From NCBI GenBank assembly GCA_020442165.1, contig JAGRKV010000045.1, positions 62,001 to 126,000 of the forward strand: a stretch of DNA of 64,000 bases, read 5' to 3'. This DNA is from Hyphomicrobiaceae bacterium. Lineage in GTDB: Bacteria > Pseudomonadota > Alphaproteobacteria > Rhizobiales > Hyphomicrobiaceae. The notes under the pieces were generated by a model that was not told the DNA's origin, made no database searches, and saw only the letters and a list, made by a program, of their open reading frames with translations. The stretch's first letter is position 1; each line of letters begins with the position of its first letter. The translations under genes were made by a program, and so were the position numbers. Positions 1 to 9,958 of the stretch are shown here, in pieces.

Positions 1-29
1 TGAGGCCGCGCCCTATCTGGAGCCTGCCG

Positions 30-935
30 ATGCGATTTGTCATGCTTGCCCGCAACCCCGTCCTTTATTCGCACCGGCGGCTTGTCGATGCGGCGGTTCA
101 TGCGGGTCACCAATTGGACGTGATTAATACCCTGCACGTCCACATGAACATTACCTCCAACCGCCCGACTTTGCGTTATGGCGGCCAGGATCTGCCGCGA
201 TACGATGCGGTGATCCCGCGGATCGGCGCTTCGATCACCCACTATGGTCTGGCGGTTCTGCGGCAGTTCGAGATGCAGGGCATCTATCCGCTCAATGAAA
301 GCGTTGCCATCGGCAGATCGCGTGACAAGCTGCGCGCGCTGCAGATATTGGCCCGCGCCGGCGTCGGCATGCCGGTGACGGCATTTGCCCACGGACCACG
401 CAAAGCCGAGGATGTCATTCGCGAAGTCGGCGGTGCCCCGGTGGTCATAAAGCTTCTCGAAGGCACACAGGGCATGGGCGTGGTGCTGGCGGAAACCGAC
501 GCCTCGGCCAAGTCCGTGATCGAGGCGTTCTCGGCCGCCAACGTCAACATTCTGGTGCAGGAGTTCATCCGCGAATCCGAAGCCAGCGACGTGCGCGCCT
601 TCGTGGTCGGCGGGCAGGTGGTCGCGGCAATGAAGCGGACGGGCCGTTCGGGGGAATTCCGCTCGAATCTGCATCGCGGGGGCCGCGCGGAGGCCGTGAC
701 GATCACGGCAGACGAAGCCGACACCGCCATTCGGGCAGCAACTGCAATCGGACTCAACGCTTGCGGTGTGGACATGTTGCGTACGTCGCGCGGACCGATG
801 GTCATGGAAGTCAACTCATCGCCGGGCCTGGAAGGCGTTGAGCATTCGACGGGGGTCGACGTGGCCGGTGCCATCATCAGCTTTCTGGAAAGGAATGCTC
901 GTGATGGCGATACGGTGACGCGGGGGACCGGCTGA
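30..935 (+). CDS. rimK: RimK-family ATP-grasp ligase (ribosomal protein S6 glutamate ligase type)
   Basis: This 301-residue protein matches RimK-type ATP-grasp ligases, which use ATP to add glutamate to a protein or small-molecule carboxylate; the classical substrate is the C-terminus of ribosomal protein S6. The N-terminal pre-ATP-grasp domain is followed by the nucleotide fold with GTQGMGVVL near residues 145-153, the RAFVV and RSNLHRGG segments, and the metal-binding [13 protein letters not shown] at about residues 269-281. The length is normal for RimK. The ATG follows a GGAG box at the proper distance, and the first bases of the window (tga) may be the stop of an upstream gene. Assignment to the ATP-grasp/RimK family is firm; the physiological substrate is inferred. 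Confidence 0.93.
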   Translation: MRFVMLARNPVLYSHRRLVDAAVHAGHQLDVINTLHVHMNITSNRPTLRYGGQDLPRYDAVIPRIGASITHYGLAVLRQFEMQGIYPLNESVAIGRSRDKLRALQILARAGVGMPVTAFAHGPRKAEDVIREVGGAPVVIKLLEGTQGMGVVLAETDASAKSVIEAFSAANVNILVQEFIRESEASDVRAFVVGGQVVAAMKRTGRSGEFRSNLHRGGRAEAVTITADEADTAIRAATAIGLNACGVDMLRTSRGPMVMEVNSSPGLEGVEHSTGVDVAGAIISFLERNARDGDTVTRGTG

Positions 936-1196
936 GCCACTCTCAAGCGCGCCCCGCGTCACGCATACGCGGCGTCAATGCCGGAAATCCGGCTTCCCGT
1001 GCTCGCTTGTTGGCAAAGCGAGGCTTGCTAACGAATGCAGGCAGGCGAGCCTTGATAATGACGTAGGCCATCCCCTATCATTGGCTGACGGGTCAGATTT
1101 GCCGCCTGTTTCTTGTATTGGTGGATGCGTCATGGGGCGGAAACGTCGGACGTTGAACGGGCTTGGCCAGTGCCGGCCAACTGGAGACCTGCTTCC

Positions 1197-1946
1197 ATGA
1201 CAGAGCAGCAGAAGCACTTTCCAGAATTCTACGTCACCGCGCCGCAGCCCTGCCCCTACCTGCCAAACAGGCTCGAACGCAAACTCTTCACTCACCTTTC
1301 ACCCGACAAGCCTTCGCAACTGGTCGACAATCTGCTGCGCGGCGGCTTCCGCCGAAGCCAGAACATCGCCTACATGCCTTATTGCGAGGGCTGTCACGCC
1401 TGCGTCTCGGTGCGTGTCGTCGTCGACAGCTTTTCTGCCACACGCACGATGCGGCGCATCACCCAGCGCAACCGGCACCTGACAGTCGCGCGCGTTCCCG
1501 CCCGCGCCACAAGTGAGCAGTTTGGGCTGTTCCGAGACTATATCGACTCGCGCCACTTCGATGGCGGCATGGCCGACATGTCGGCACTCGACTACGCCAT
1601 GATGGTGGAAGACAGCAGCATTGATTCGTTCCTGTCCGAATACCGACTGCCAGTTGCTGACCCTCTCGACGGCGGCAGCGATGCAAGCCGCGGTCGGCTC
1701 AAGGCGGTTGCGCTGTGCGATCGGCTGAGTGATGGGATTTCCATGGTCTACAGCTTCTATGACACGGCCAGCGTCGCTGAAAGCCTCGGGACCTATATGA
1801 TTACCGAACATATCGAATATGCACGCCGGCTGGGCCTGCCCTACCTCTATCTGGGCTACTGGATCGAGGGCTCGCGCAAGATGGCCTACAAGACCAAGTT
1901 CACGCCGCAGGAACATCTGACTTCGAGTGGCTGGAAGCGCGTCTAG
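1197..1946 (+). CDS. bpt: Aspartate/glutamate leucyltransferase (Bpt, N-end rule)
   Basis: The 249-residue protein matches bacterial Bpt/arginyl-tRNA-protein transferases, which move leucine from Leu-tRNA to N-terminal Asp or Glu and mark proteins for ClpAP degradation. Visible family features are the N-terminal FYVTAPQPCPYLPNRLERKLF, the cysteine segment YCEGCHACVSVRV, and the C-terminal GLPYLYLGYWIEGSRKMAYK block. A longer frame opens at a TTG at 1113, but its first 28 residues do not resemble the family. The ATG at 1197 gives the expected N-terminus and has GGAG upstream, so I chose it. It lies alone on the + strand, convergent with the next gene. Confidence 0.94.
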   Translation: MTEQQKHFPEFYVTAPQPCPYLPNRLERKLFTHLSPDKPSQLVDNLLRGGFRRSQNIAYMPYCEGCHACVSVRVVVDSFSATRTMRRITQRNRHLTVARVPARATSEQFGLFRDYIDSRHFDGGMADMSALDYAMMVEDSSIDSFLSEYRLPVADPLDGGSDASRGRLKAVALCDRLSDGISMVYSFYDTASVAESLGTYMITEHIEYARRLGLPYLYLGYWIEGSRKMAYKTKFTPQEHLTSSGWKRV

Positions 1947-1994
1947 GCCACTTACGCCCATCGCGAGGTATGAAAAATTCACGTTTAACCGATG

Positions 1995-2432
1995 TTATTG
2001 CTGCAAGTCCTTTTGCAGTTTCTCGAACATATAGGTCCATTTCGTCGTCTGCGTTGTGACGAGCTTGTCCATGCGCGACCGTAGGTCTGCAAGGAGCGCA
2101 CAATCGGGCGTCTTGGCCTCGGCCCCCTCCTGCCCCTGGGAGGAGATTTCGTCGAGCAATTCGTTTGTGGTCCGGTCATAGACTTCTATCTGATCGTCCT
2201 TCACGTAGGGCACTGCCTCCTTGAGGAACTGATCGTGGGTCCAACCGCGCTTCTCCTTCAATTCGCGCAGTTTCTCCTGGAATGCCGGGCGGTTCTTCTG
2301 ATTGAGGTCGCGCAGAGCCGCACCCGCCTGGTCAACGACGGCTTCGAAATCCGCACGCTCACATGCCGCAGCCTTCGGAGCCAAGACGCCGAGCAGGAGT
2401 GCCGCTGGCAACATGCGCATGACTGGCGGCAT
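1995..2432 (-). CDS. Small secreted protein related to the N-terminal half of the DUF1134 fusion at 33245-34543
   Basis: With the start at 2432 (GAAGGA about 10 bases upstream) the protein is 145 residues: a signal peptide (MLPAALLLGVLAPKAAA) followed by a mature, charged, probably helical domain. I do not recognise a named family. Aligned by eye with the protein at 33245-34543 it shares a conserved frame: Cys-x3-DF, VD-x-AGA-x-LR, KRGW, NELL-x-x-I and PDCA-x-L. The two are therefore paralogous periplasmic domains with the same two cysteines, which could form a disulfide. A longer reading upstream to 2624 adds residues with no signal-peptide logic. Gene call solid, function unknown. Confidence 0.78.
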   Translation of the reverse strand: MPPVMRMLPAALLLGVLAPKAAACERADFEAVVDQAGAALRDLNQKNRPAFQEKLRELKEKRGWTHDQFLKEAVPYVKDDQIEVYDRTTNELLDEISSQGQEGAEAKTPDCALLADLRSRMDKLVTTQTTKWTYMFEKLQKDLQQ

Positions 2433-2644
2433 TAACCCAAGTCCTTCAAAGCATTCGCAAGCCCACGGGCGCGATGTCCGTGCAGCGCCAGGGAAGCCTG
2501 CCGCGCAGGCGGACGCAAGTGCTATGCGAGCCTGTGTCGCGATGACATGACTTTCAGGCACAAATTGCGGCATTAGGGCCGCGGTCTGCCAGTCATGGCC
2601 AGCCCAAGGTAAGCGGAGGGACACCTAGTCCCTCTCCTGCTGCC

Positions 2645-4915
2645 TCAGCTAAACGCCGGCCCGAAGCGGTTGGACTTGGGGAAGCCACGGGGAACCATGC
2701 GCCCGGTCTGCGCGCGCAGGCCGACCCATTCCTTCAGATCGCGCCACTCCACCGTGAAGGTCCGGCCGGCGCTGTCGAGCCAGGTCAAGCCATCCGCCTT
2801 GGCGAAAACGCGAATATCGGACACGCCGCCGTCCTTGGCGCGGAACAGGATGACGCCCTTGCCGCGTGTCATCTCGTTCAGTTCCGACAGGCGGAAAACC
2901 AGCATCTTGCGGTTCTCGCCGACGACGGCGACATGATCGCCCTCAACCGGGACGACGAGGCGCGCCTCATCAGGTTCCGATACGTTGAGGACCTGCTTGC
3001 CCTTGCGTGTCGCCGCCACCACCTCGGCTTCCGGCACCACAAAGCCATAGCCGGACGTTGACGCGACGAGCAGCTTGCGCTCGGGCCGATAGACAAAGGC
3101 CTCGACGAAATCATGGTTCTGCTCGATATCGACCATAAGGCGCACGGGCTCGCCGTGGCCACGTCCGCCCGGCAGCGCGTTGGCTTCCAGCGTGTAGAAT
3201 TTCCCGTTGGTGGCAAAAAGCAGGATCTTGTCGGTCGTGTAGGCTTTGAGCGCGCGTTTCAGACCATCGCCCTGCTTGAAGTCCAGCTTGGACAGATCGT
3301 CCTGGTGCCCCTTCATGGCGCGGATCCAGCCCTTGTCCGACAGGATTATCGTGATGGGTTCCTTCTCGATCAGCGCAGCTTCGAGGTCGATGTCGATCGC
3401 AGGCGCGTCGGCAAACGTGCTGCGGCGGCGGCCGAGCGGCGTCTTCTTGGAATAGCGATCACGGGTGGCCTTGATCTCGTCGGAGATCTTCTGCCATTGC
3501 AGGTCATCGGACTTAAGGAGCTTTTGCAGATCGCGGCGTTCCGCCGACAACTTGTCGTGCTCGGCCTTGATCTCCATCTCTTCGAGCTTCGACAGGCTCT
3601 TCAAGCGCAGGTTCAAAATCGCGTCGGCCTGGACTTCGGTGAGCTTGAACCTGGAGATCAGCTTGGCCTTGGGATCGTCCTCGAAACGAACGATGCGGAT
3701 CACCTCGTCGATGTTGAGATAGGCGATCAGGTAGCCATCGAGCACTTCCAGGCGATGCTCGATCTTCTTCAGGCGATGGTTGGAGCGACGGACAAGAACT
3801 TCGATGCGGTGTTCGAGCCACTGCTGCAACACTTCGCGCAGCGACAGCACGTTTGGAATCTGGCCCGCCGACAGGACGTTCATGTTGAGGCTGAACCTGG
3901 TCTCCAGCTCGGTCAGGCGGAACAGGCTTTCCATCAACAGCAGCGGATCGACGGATCGTGTCTTGGGCTCCAGTACGACGCGAATTTCTTCAGCGCTCTC
4001 GTCGCGAACATCGGCGAGCAGCGGCAGTTTGCGTTCCTGAAGCAGTTCCGCGATCTTCTCGATCAGCTTGGATTTCTGGACCTGATAGGGGATCTGGGTG
4101 ATGACGATCTGGTAGCCGCCGCGGCCCAGCTCCTCCCTTTCCCACATGGCGCGAATGCGGAAGGCGCCGCGTCCGGTCTTGTAGGTCTCGATGATCTGCT
4201 CGCGGCTGTCGACGATGACGCCTCCGGTCGGGAAGTCGGGACCGGGCATCAGCTCGACCAACTTCTCGACCGTCGCATTGGGATGCTTGATGAGATGCAG
4301 CGCTGCGGCGCAGATCTCATCGACGTTATGCGGCGGGATGTTGGTCGCCATGCCCACCGCGATGCCCGACGAACCATTGGCCAGCAGGTTCGGGAAGGCC
4401 GATGGCAGAACCACCGGCTCCTTGGTCGTCTCGTCGTAGTTGGGGCGGAAGTCGACCGTGTCCTCGTCGATGCCGTCGAGCAGGTCCTGCGCGACCTCGG
4501 TCATGCGGCTTTCGGTGTAGCGCATGGCAGCGGCGTTATCGCCGTCGATCGAACCGAAGTTGCCCTGGCCGTCGACCATCGGGTAGCGGACGGAAAAGTC
4601 CTGGGCGAGACGGACGAGCGCGTCATAGATCGCCTGGTCGCCATGCGGATGGTAGTTACCCATCACCTCGCCGACCACTTTGGCCGACTTCTTGTGAGCG
4701 GAATCGAAGTTGAGGCGCAGATCGCGCATGGCGTAGAGGATGCGCCGGTGAACGGGCTTCAGGCCATCGCGGACGTCGGGAAGGGCGCGGCCCATGATGG
4801 TGGACAGCGCATAGGCGAGATAGCGCTGTTCCAGCGCCTCGCGCAGGTCAACGGGCTCGATAGGGTTGCCGCCGTTTGGGGAGCCGGCGCCCGGCAGAAT
4901 CGGTTTGTCGCTCAT
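2645..4915 (-). CDS. parC: DNA topoisomerase IV subunit A
   Basis: The 756-residue protein is a type IIA topoisomerase A subunit, which with ParE unlinks daughter chromosomes. The breakage-reunion domain starts with [21 protein letters not shown] (residues 31-51), and the catalytic Arg-Tyr pair is at 132-133 in [11 protein letters not shown]. The C-terminal part has the degenerate beta-propeller repeats expected of ParC, and no GyrA box is visible. In the quinolone-pocket helix [12 protein letters not shown] the position equivalent to E. coli ParC Ser80 is Gln94 and that of Glu84 is Asp98. parE is not in the window. Start ATG at 4915 is the only sensible one. Confidence 0.97.
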   Translation of the reverse strand: MSDKPILPGAGSPNGGNPIEPVDLREALEQRYLAYALSTIMGRALPDVRDGLKPVHRRILYAMRDLRLNFDSAHKKSAKVVGEVMGNYHPHGDQAIYDALVRLAQDFSVRYPMVDGQGNFGSIDGDNAAAMRYTESRMTEVAQDLLDGIDEDTVDFRPNYDETTKEPVVLPSAFPNLLANGSSGIAVGMATNIPPHNVDEICAAALHLIKHPNATVEKLVELMPGPDFPTGGVIVDSREQIIETYKTGRGAFRIRAMWEREELGRGGYQIVITQIPYQVQKSKLIEKIAELLQERKLPLLADVRDESAEEIRVVLEPKTRSVDPLLLMESLFRLTELETRFSLNMNVLSAGQIPNVLSLREVLQQWLEHRIEVLVRRSNHRLKKIEHRLEVLDGYLIAYLNIDEVIRIVRFEDDPKAKLISRFKLTEVQADAILNLRLKSLSKLEEMEIKAEHDKLSAERRDLQKLLKSDDLQWQKISDEIKATRDRYSKKTPLGRRRSTFADAPAIDIDLEAALIEKEPITIILSDKGWIRAMKGHQDDLSKLDFKQGDGLKRALKAYTTDKILLFATNGKFYTLEANALPGGRGHGEPVRLMVDIEQNHDFVEAFVYRPERKLLVASTSGYGFVVPEAEVVAATRKGKQVLNVSEPDEARLVVPVEGDHVAVVGENRKMLVFRLSELNEMTRGKGVILFRAKDGGVSDIRVFAKADGLTWLDSAGRTFTVEWRDLKEWVGLRAQTGRMVPRGFPKSNRFGPAFS

Positions 4916-5077
4916 GGCCCCGAATTAGCGCGGACGGGGCTGCGTCCTCAAGTGCCGCAGCGCCACATTCCACGCCGGGGTGGAGCGGACTGCGCAATTG
5001 GGCCAGAAACGCCTGCTCTATCCCGACAAATCGCCTTGCTGGCCGAGGGCGGCCCGGACCAACTGGCCGGGGCCAAA

Positions 5078-5731
5078 TCAGCCGGCCGCCGGGCGGCGAC
5101 CAAAGGTTTTGGGTGCGCTGGCCAGTTTCACCGGGCGCCGCGGAACTGGCGGCGCAACCGCAGGCTGCGGACGGCGGGCGGTGGCTACTGGCGGCTCTGT
5201 GCGCGCCGTCGCAGCTTCCTCACCGTGCAGCAGATCATCAAACCCGCCGGGGACCTCGCTGCCGGCTGGCACCGGGCCAAACCTGTTGCCGCCGGGTGTG
5301 CCCTTCAGGAAGCCCAGTTCGATCGTGTACCAGCCCATCACAAGCCATTGGACGGCTTGATAGACCAGAGAATTCTGGAAATTGAGCATGGCCTCGATGC
5401 CACCTGTCAGCAAGGCGCCGAAAACCAAGACGGCCGGCAGCAGGGCCGGTATCGACCACAGGAGGTTCTTGTTGCGATCATGTAGCCGCTTGGTCACGAC
5501 CGCGGTCGAGGTCCACACCAGAACGATGGACAACGCCAGCACTGCCAGAAGCATGAATCCAAGGGATGAGAGGAGGTTCCGGCCGTTCAAGACCTCTGGA
5601 TTGGTCACATAGCCATAGTAGAACGCGCCGCCGAGGACCGCCATCAAGCCGAAGATCGCGGCGATCCCCTGCCAGTACTGGAGCCGGTTGATCCGTCCTG
5701 AAAAGCCGAACAGAAGGTGCGCGAAACTCAT
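5078..5731 (-). CDS. DUF805 family membrane protein
   Basis: This 217-residue inner-membrane protein matches DUF805. It opens with LLFGFSGRINRLQYW, the family signature, followed by about four hydrophobic segments (roughly residues 23-43, 56-78, 90-110 and 122-140) and the conserved KRLHDRNK loop at about 80-87. The hydrophilic tail from about residue 150 is rich in Pro, Ala and Arg, longer than in minimal DUF805 proteins, and probably cytoplasmic and disordered. The biochemical role of DUF805 is not known. It sits between parC and recO on the same strand with about 165-base spacers, so co-transcription is uncertain. Confidence 0.88.
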   Translation of the reverse strand: MSFAHLLFGFSGRINRLQYWQGIAAIFGLMAVLGGAFYYGYVTNPEVLNGRNLLSSLGFMLLAVLALSIVLVWTSTAVVTKRLHDRNKNLLWSIPALLPAVLVFGALLTGGIEAMLNFQNSLVYQAVQWLVMGWYTIELGFLKGTPGGNRFGPVPAGSEVPGGFDDLLHGEEAATARTEPPVATARRPQPAVAPPVPRRPVKLASAPKTFGRRPAAG

Positions 5732-5896
5732 CTTCGAAGGTCCCTGCCATACGAATACAAGGGACCAAGACTAGCGTGAGAGGATTAAAACGCCGTGCGT
5801 CCTCCGTTGACGAATGTTTTTTCTTCGTCCCGGCGCGGCACGAAGGGAATTGCGGCGTCGTCATCGGTGGCCGTACCCTCACGGCGATAACCATAC

Positions 5897-6625
5897 TCAG
5901 CGCCGATCGAGCATTGCTTCCAGCCGTACACGCGGTTCTGGCACGACCAGTCCGCGGGGTGCCAGGACACGCTGTTCGAGGAAAAAGCGCGACAGCTTCA
6001 TGCCGTTCATGACATCGGCATCGGTCACACCAGCTCCGCTGCGCCGCCCTTTGAGCAGGAAGCCCGGCAACGCGAGGAGCTTGTCGCGATAGGGTTCGCC
6101 CGCCGACGCTGAGACCGCGCGGCCAGACTTGGGCGAGACGTAGATCAGGGCATCATTGGAGCCTGTGGCGGCGCATTCCTCCAGATCGAGGCCGAAGCCA
6201 AGATCGGTCAGCAGGGCCAATTCCCAGCGCACCAGAAGCGCCGGCCAAACTGACGGGTCATCCAGAAAGCCCAGAACGAACAGGGTGATTTCATAGAGAT
6301 TGGGATGCGGATCGCGCTCAGGCAGCAGGCGGGCCAGCGCGGTGAGTGACATAAGGCCGGCGAGTGCCTCGGCATCGTCCATCGCCGTCGCGGCGTAGCC
6401 GGTGCGCAGCTCCAGGCTCATATGACCGAGCTGCTCGGCCAGCCGGCCCTTCCAGGTTGCATCAACATGGTTGCCTGTCTGCAGGGTGGGACGATGCTTG
6501 CGCGAGCGTCCGCCGTGGACGAGGCCGGTGTGGCGCCCGTGCGTTCGCGTGAACAGCTCCACGACGGCGGCTGTCTCGCCGTGCGGACGCACCGATAGAA
6601 TGATGCCCTCGTCGCTCCAGTTCAT
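5897..6625 (-). CDS. recO: DNA repair protein RecO
   Basis: The 242-residue protein matches RecO, which works with RecF and RecR to load RecA on SSB-coated single-stranded DNA. The N-terminal OB-fold begins MNWSDEGIILSVRPHGE and includes the typical GLVHGGRSRKHR segment. The helical C-terminal part carries LLVRWELALLTDLGFGLDLEECAATG, where many RecO proteins have a zinc site; here only one cysteine is visible in that stretch. Length is normal. Placement two genes from era and rnc is the usual arrangement in alphaproteobacteria. Confidence 0.95.
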   Translation of the reverse strand: MNWSDEGIILSVRPHGETAAVVELFTRTHGRHTGLVHGGRSRKHRPTLQTGNHVDATWKGRLAEQLGHMSLELRTGYAATAMDDAEALAGLMSLTALARLLPERDPHPNLYEITLFVLGFLDDPSVWPALLVRWELALLTDLGFGLDLEECAATGSNDALIYVSPKSGRAVSASAGEPYRDKLLALPGFLLKGRRSGAGVTDADVMNGMKLSRFFLEQRVLAPRGLVVPEPRVRLEAMLDRR

Positions 6626-6763
6626 CGATTCGGTCTTGTTTCACCCAGGCGTCGACTGGCGGCGTGGCGGCAAATTCGCTGACGACACCAGTCGTCCAAC
6701 CTGATGCCCCATGAAAACGCAGCGTGCAATGCCAGCGCCGTGATGGCCGCGAAGCATTGCGGC

Positions 6764-7288
6764 TCAAATCGAGCGCGAAGTATCGGACTGCGGTCGCTTG
6801 GGCATGGGCTGAGGCATGGGCTTTGGTAGCGGCTTTGGCAGGGGATTGGCACGGGGCGGCGGCAGACCTGGGCGCGGCCGGAGGTTGTCACCGAAGCCAC
6901 GTCGTGGAGGCGTCTGGCGAAGCGTGCAGGGTCGGCCGACAGCGACGCAGGCAAAACGGTCTGAGGACGGTACACGCGCGCACCTGTAGCGCCGGCCGAG
7001 CGCCAACTTCCAGCTGCCAAAGCGAAGGCCCCAGACGCGGGTTTTGCGGCGCCAGTTCTCAATCGCGCCCTTCAGTGCCTTGTCGTGCGATGGGTCCTCG
7101 ACGATATCGCCGATCACGGGGCGTTTGCACACGCGAACGGCGGCTTCCGCGGTAACGGGCAGCAATCCGCTGAACATGATGCCGACGAGCAAAAGCAGGA
7201 TCGCGCCAGGCAGGCTGACAGATCCCAGCCCGGTCCGTTGGCAACCACCAGCGTGGCCATGGTTTGCGCAGCACTGCGCACGGCGCAT
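6764..7288 (-). CDS. Secreted small protein with a proline-rich KP repeat tail
   Basis: Starting at the ATG at 7288, which has AAGGAG about 8 bases upstream and lies just past the era stop codon, this gives 174 residues. A signal peptide (LPGAILLLLVGIMFSGLLPVTAEA) is followed by a basic domain of about 80 residues with several cysteines, beginning AVRVCKRPVIGDIVEDPS. The tail has a short tandem repeat of the type KPLPKPMPQPMPKRPQ. I know no family name for it. The excellent ribosome site and signal peptide support a real gene, probably translated with era. The C-terminal repeat could reach the peptidoglycan or be proteolytically trimmed; both are guesses. Confidence 0.72.
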   Translation of the reverse strand: MRRAQCCANHGHAGGCQRTGLGSVSLPGAILLLLVGIMFSGLLPVTAEAAVRVCKRPVIGDIVEDPSHDKALKGAIENWRRKTRVWGLRFGSWKLALGRRYRCARVPSSDRFACVAVGRPCTLRQTPPRRGFGDNLRPRPGLPPPRANPLPKPLPKPMPQPMPKRPQSDTSRSI

Positions 7289-7292
7289 GCTT

Positions 7293-8249
7293 CTACTCCT
7301 TGGGAAATTCCAACCCCATCTCGCGGTAGCGTTCGGGATCATCCTTCCAGGCTTCGCGCACCTTGACGAAGATGAACAAATGCACGTCGCGTTCAAGTAT
7401 ACCCTTCAATTCCTGGCGCGCCGACTGCGAAATCTGCTTGATCGTGCGCCCTCCCTTGCCCAGTACGATCGACTTCTGGCTGTCGCGCTCGACATAGATC
7501 GTCTGCTCTATGCGCGCGGCACCCGACTTGAGGTCCTTCCAGTCGATCGTTTCGACGGTGATTGCGTATGGCAGCTCATCGTGCAGGCTTGCAAAAATCT
7601 TCTCGCGCGTGATCTCTGAGGCAAGCAGGCGCAGGGGGGCATCAGAAATCTCATCTTCGGGATAGTGCCACGGTCCTTGCGGCACGTTGGCCGTGAGATG
7701 GGTCTTGAGATCCTCAACGCCCGATCCCGTTTCAGCGGAGATCATGAACGTCTCGGCGAATGGCACGATCTCATTCATCCGCGCGGCCAGCGCCAGCAGG
7801 CGCGCCTTGTCCGAAACGCGGTCGACCTTGTTGAGCACCAGTATTCGGGGAATGTTCGTGGCCGACAGGCGCTCAAGAATGCGCTCGACCTCAGGGGTTA
7901 TGCCTTTCTGGGCATCGACGACGAGCGCCGCCAGATCGGCGTCGCCCGCCCCTCCCCATGCCGCATCGACCATGGCGCGCTCAAGGCGCTTCTTGGGATC
8001 GAAGATACCTGGGGTATCGATGAAGACGAGCTGACTTGCGCCCTCGATTGCGATGCCGCGCACGGGCATGCGTGTGGTCTGCACCTTGTGGCTGACGATT
8101 GTCACCTTGGCTCCGACCAGCCGGTTGACGAGCGTCGACTTGCCAGCGTTGGGCGCACCGATGACAGCGATGAAACCGAAGCGCCGGCTCTCCTGATCGC
8201 CTAGGGCAACTTGTCCGGCATCCAAGGCTGGTTCACCATCGTCACTCAT
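7293..8249 (-). CDS. era: GTPase Era
   Basis: Era is an essential GTPase that binds 16S rRNA in 30S subunit assembly. The 318-residue protein has G1 GAPNAGKST, the G2 region QTTR, G3 DTPG and G4 NKVD, then a C-terminal KH RNA-binding domain with GKGGRTIKQISQSARQEL. The N-terminus is about 20 residues longer than E. coli Era. I take the ATG at 8249, which overlaps the end of rnc by 8 bases (stop at 8242), a typical translational coupling; an upstream in-frame start at 8273 would overlap rnc further. Confidence 0.96.
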   Translation of the reverse strand: MSDDGEPALDAGQVALGDQESRRFGFIAVIGAPNAGKSTLVNRLVGAKVTIVSHKVQTTRMPVRGIAIEGASQLVFIDTPGIFDPKKRLERAMVDAAWGGAGDADLAALVVDAQKGITPEVERILERLSATNIPRILVLNKVDRVSDKARLLALAARMNEIVPFAETFMISAETGSGVEDLKTHLTANVPQGPWHYPEDEISDAPLRLLASEITREKIFASLHDELPYAITVETIDWKDLKSGAARIEQTIYVERDSQKSIVLGKGGRTIKQISQSARQELKGILERDVHLFIFVKVREAWKDDPERYREMGLEFPKE

Positions 8250-8958
8250 CACAATCAGCTTTGCTCCATACACCGGCGCTTTGCAACATCGCTCGCGCCG
8301 CAGCCTGTTCCGCCTGCCGCTTGGACGGGCCTTCGCCGATCTCGGGTGAGCGGCCAGAAATAATCACACGCGCGCGGAAGTGAGGTGCATGGTCGGGACC
8401 AGTGCGGCTTTCCTCGATATAGGCGGGTAGCGGCAGCCCCTGCCCCTGCGCCCATTCCTGCAAGGCCGACTTGGCATCGGACTTGGCAACGGGCACGTCT
8501 GCCAGATGACCGCGCCATAGCGACAGGACAACCGAGCGCGCAGTTTCGAAACCTGCCTCCAGATAAACCGCCGCGAGCAACGCCTCCATTGCGTCTGCCA
8601 GGATGGTGTCCTTGTCGCGGCCACCGCTCTCCGCTTCGCTGTCCGACAGGATAAGACAAGGCCCGACACCGATTGAACGGGCAACCTCGGCGCACGTCTC
8701 GCCACGCACCAGCGCATTAAAGATGCGGGCGAGCTGGCCTTCGTTTGCTTCGGGATGAAGGGCATAGAGGCGGTCGGCTATCGAAAGCGCCAGCACGCGG
8801 TCGCCGATGAACTCAAGGCGTTCATTGTCCGCGCGGGGCTTGCGGCCGCCACCACGCACGCTGGCGTGCGTCAATGCCTGTTCAAGAAGGTCGCGGCTCT
8901 TGTAGGCGTAGCCCAAGGCGCTTTGAAGCTTTTTGAACTCGTCGGCCTTGCGAACCAT
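8242..8958 (-). CDS. rnc: Ribonuclease III
   Basis: RNase III cleaves double-stranded RNA in rRNA processing and antisense regulation. The 238-residue protein has the catalytic signature NERLEFIGDRVLAL near residues 45-58, the second acidic cluster DAMEALLAAVYLEAG, and a C-terminal double-stranded RNA-binding domain with KSALQEWAQGQGLPLP and KRQAEQAAARAML. The ATG at 8958 is 5 bases after the lepB stop and gives a normal length. An alternative start at 9030 lies inside lepB and adds residues with no family similarity. Confidence 0.95.
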   Translation of the reverse strand: MVRKADEFKKLQSALGYAYKSRDLLEQALTHASVRGGGRKPRADNERLEFIGDRVLALSIADRLYALHPEANEGQLARIFNALVRGETCAEVARSIGVGPCLILSDSEAESGGRDKDTILADAMEALLAAVYLEAGFETARSVVLSLWRGHLADVPVAKSDAKSALQEWAQGQGLPLPAYIEESRTGPDHAPHFRARVIISGRSPEIGEGPSKRQAEQAAARAMLQSAGVWSKADCDE

Positions 8959-8963
8959 GCCAA

Positions 8964-9719
8964 TCAGCGCACGATCTTGAAAAAGCGATCCCAGCGTATG
9001 TAGAACGGCCATTGCCAGGGCCGCGTCCAACTCATAGCGCCGGGTTCATCGACGGCTGCCGAGAAGAAAATGATCTCGGCGCGGCCAATGAGATTTTCGA
9101 AGGGAACGTAGCCGACACCCCACTGCGCGCGACTGTCGGTAGAGTTGTCGCGGTTATCGCCCATCATGAAGTAGTGGCCTTCTGGGACCTTGTAGGGGCC
9201 GACATTGTCGAAGGGCCCGCTGGGCTCGCTGTCGAGCACGGAGTAGGTCACACCGTTGGGCAATGTTTCCTTGTAGCGCTTGATGCGGCGCGGCGGGCCG
9301 CCGTCCTCGCGTGTGGTGAACTCGCCGTCGGGCACGCGCGGCACTTCAGCTCCATTGATGTAGAGCACGCCGCCACGCACGATGATCTCGTCGCCGGGCA
9401 GACCGATCAGACGCTTGATGTAATCCGTCGTGTTGTCGCGAGGCAGCTTGAAGACGATGACGTCGCCGCGCTTGGGTTCAGCACTGAAGATGCGCCCGTT
9501 GAACAGATCGAAGGACGAGGTGAAGGAATACTTGGAATAGCCATAGGACAGCTTGGATACAAACAGGTAGTCGCCCACCAGCAGCGTCGATTTCATCGAA
9601 CCGGAAGGAATGTTGAATGGCTGATAAAAGAAGACCCGTACCACCATGGCGATGAGCAGTGCCTCAATGACGATCTTAATCGTCTCCCACCAGCCGCCAC
9701 TTTCGCGTGTCGCCGCCAT
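8964..9719 (-). CDS. lepB: Signal peptidase I
   Basis: LepB cleaves signal peptides from exported proteins at the inner membrane. The 251-residue protein has one N-terminal membrane segment (KIVIEALLIAMVVRVFFYQPF), the catalytic serine in IPSGSMKSTLLVGDYLFV, the catalytic lysine in DYIKRLIGLPGDEI, and the conserved GDNRDNSTDSR box. The ATG at 9719 gives MAATRESGGWWETIK, which is typical of alphaproteobacterial LepB. The gene lies upstream of rnc in the lepB-rnc-era order conserved widely in proteobacteria. Confidence 0.97.
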   Translation of the reverse strand: MAATRESGGWWETIKIVIEALLIAMVVRVFFYQPFNIPSGSMKSTLLVGDYLFVSKLSYGYSKYSFTSSFDLFNGRIFSAEPKRGDVIVFKLPRDNTTDYIKRLIGLPGDEIIVRGGVLYINGAEVPRVPDGEFTTREDGGPPRRIKRYKETLPNGVTYSVLDSEPSGPFDNVGPYKVPEGHYFMMGDNRDNSTDSRAQWGVGYVPFENLIGRAEIIFFSAAVDEPGAMSWTRPWQWPFYIRWDRFFKIVR

Positions 9720-9958
9720 GTCCCTGCCTGTAGTTGTCCTGTTATGAAATTGCCGCGCCTCGTGCCGCGTGTGGCGAAACAAGCCGAAGCACGAAATTGT
9801 GCCCTTCCGCCTGAAATGCGGATACCGCCGGGAGAAGTTCCATTGAGCCGAAATCTGTAGCAGGACCGCTATAGCGGGTCCGCTGCCGGTGTGCAATTCG
9901 CAGATAAAGCGTGCCGCGGCCTGGCGTGTGCCTAAAGCCACATGCGTCAAGCCGCTCG

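Noticed and set aside
3113..5485. A 790-codon open frame on the + strand opposite parC and the DUF805 gene
   Set aside because: It is antisense to two well-recognised genes, has no family similarity, and long antisense frames are common opposite GC-rich coding DNA.
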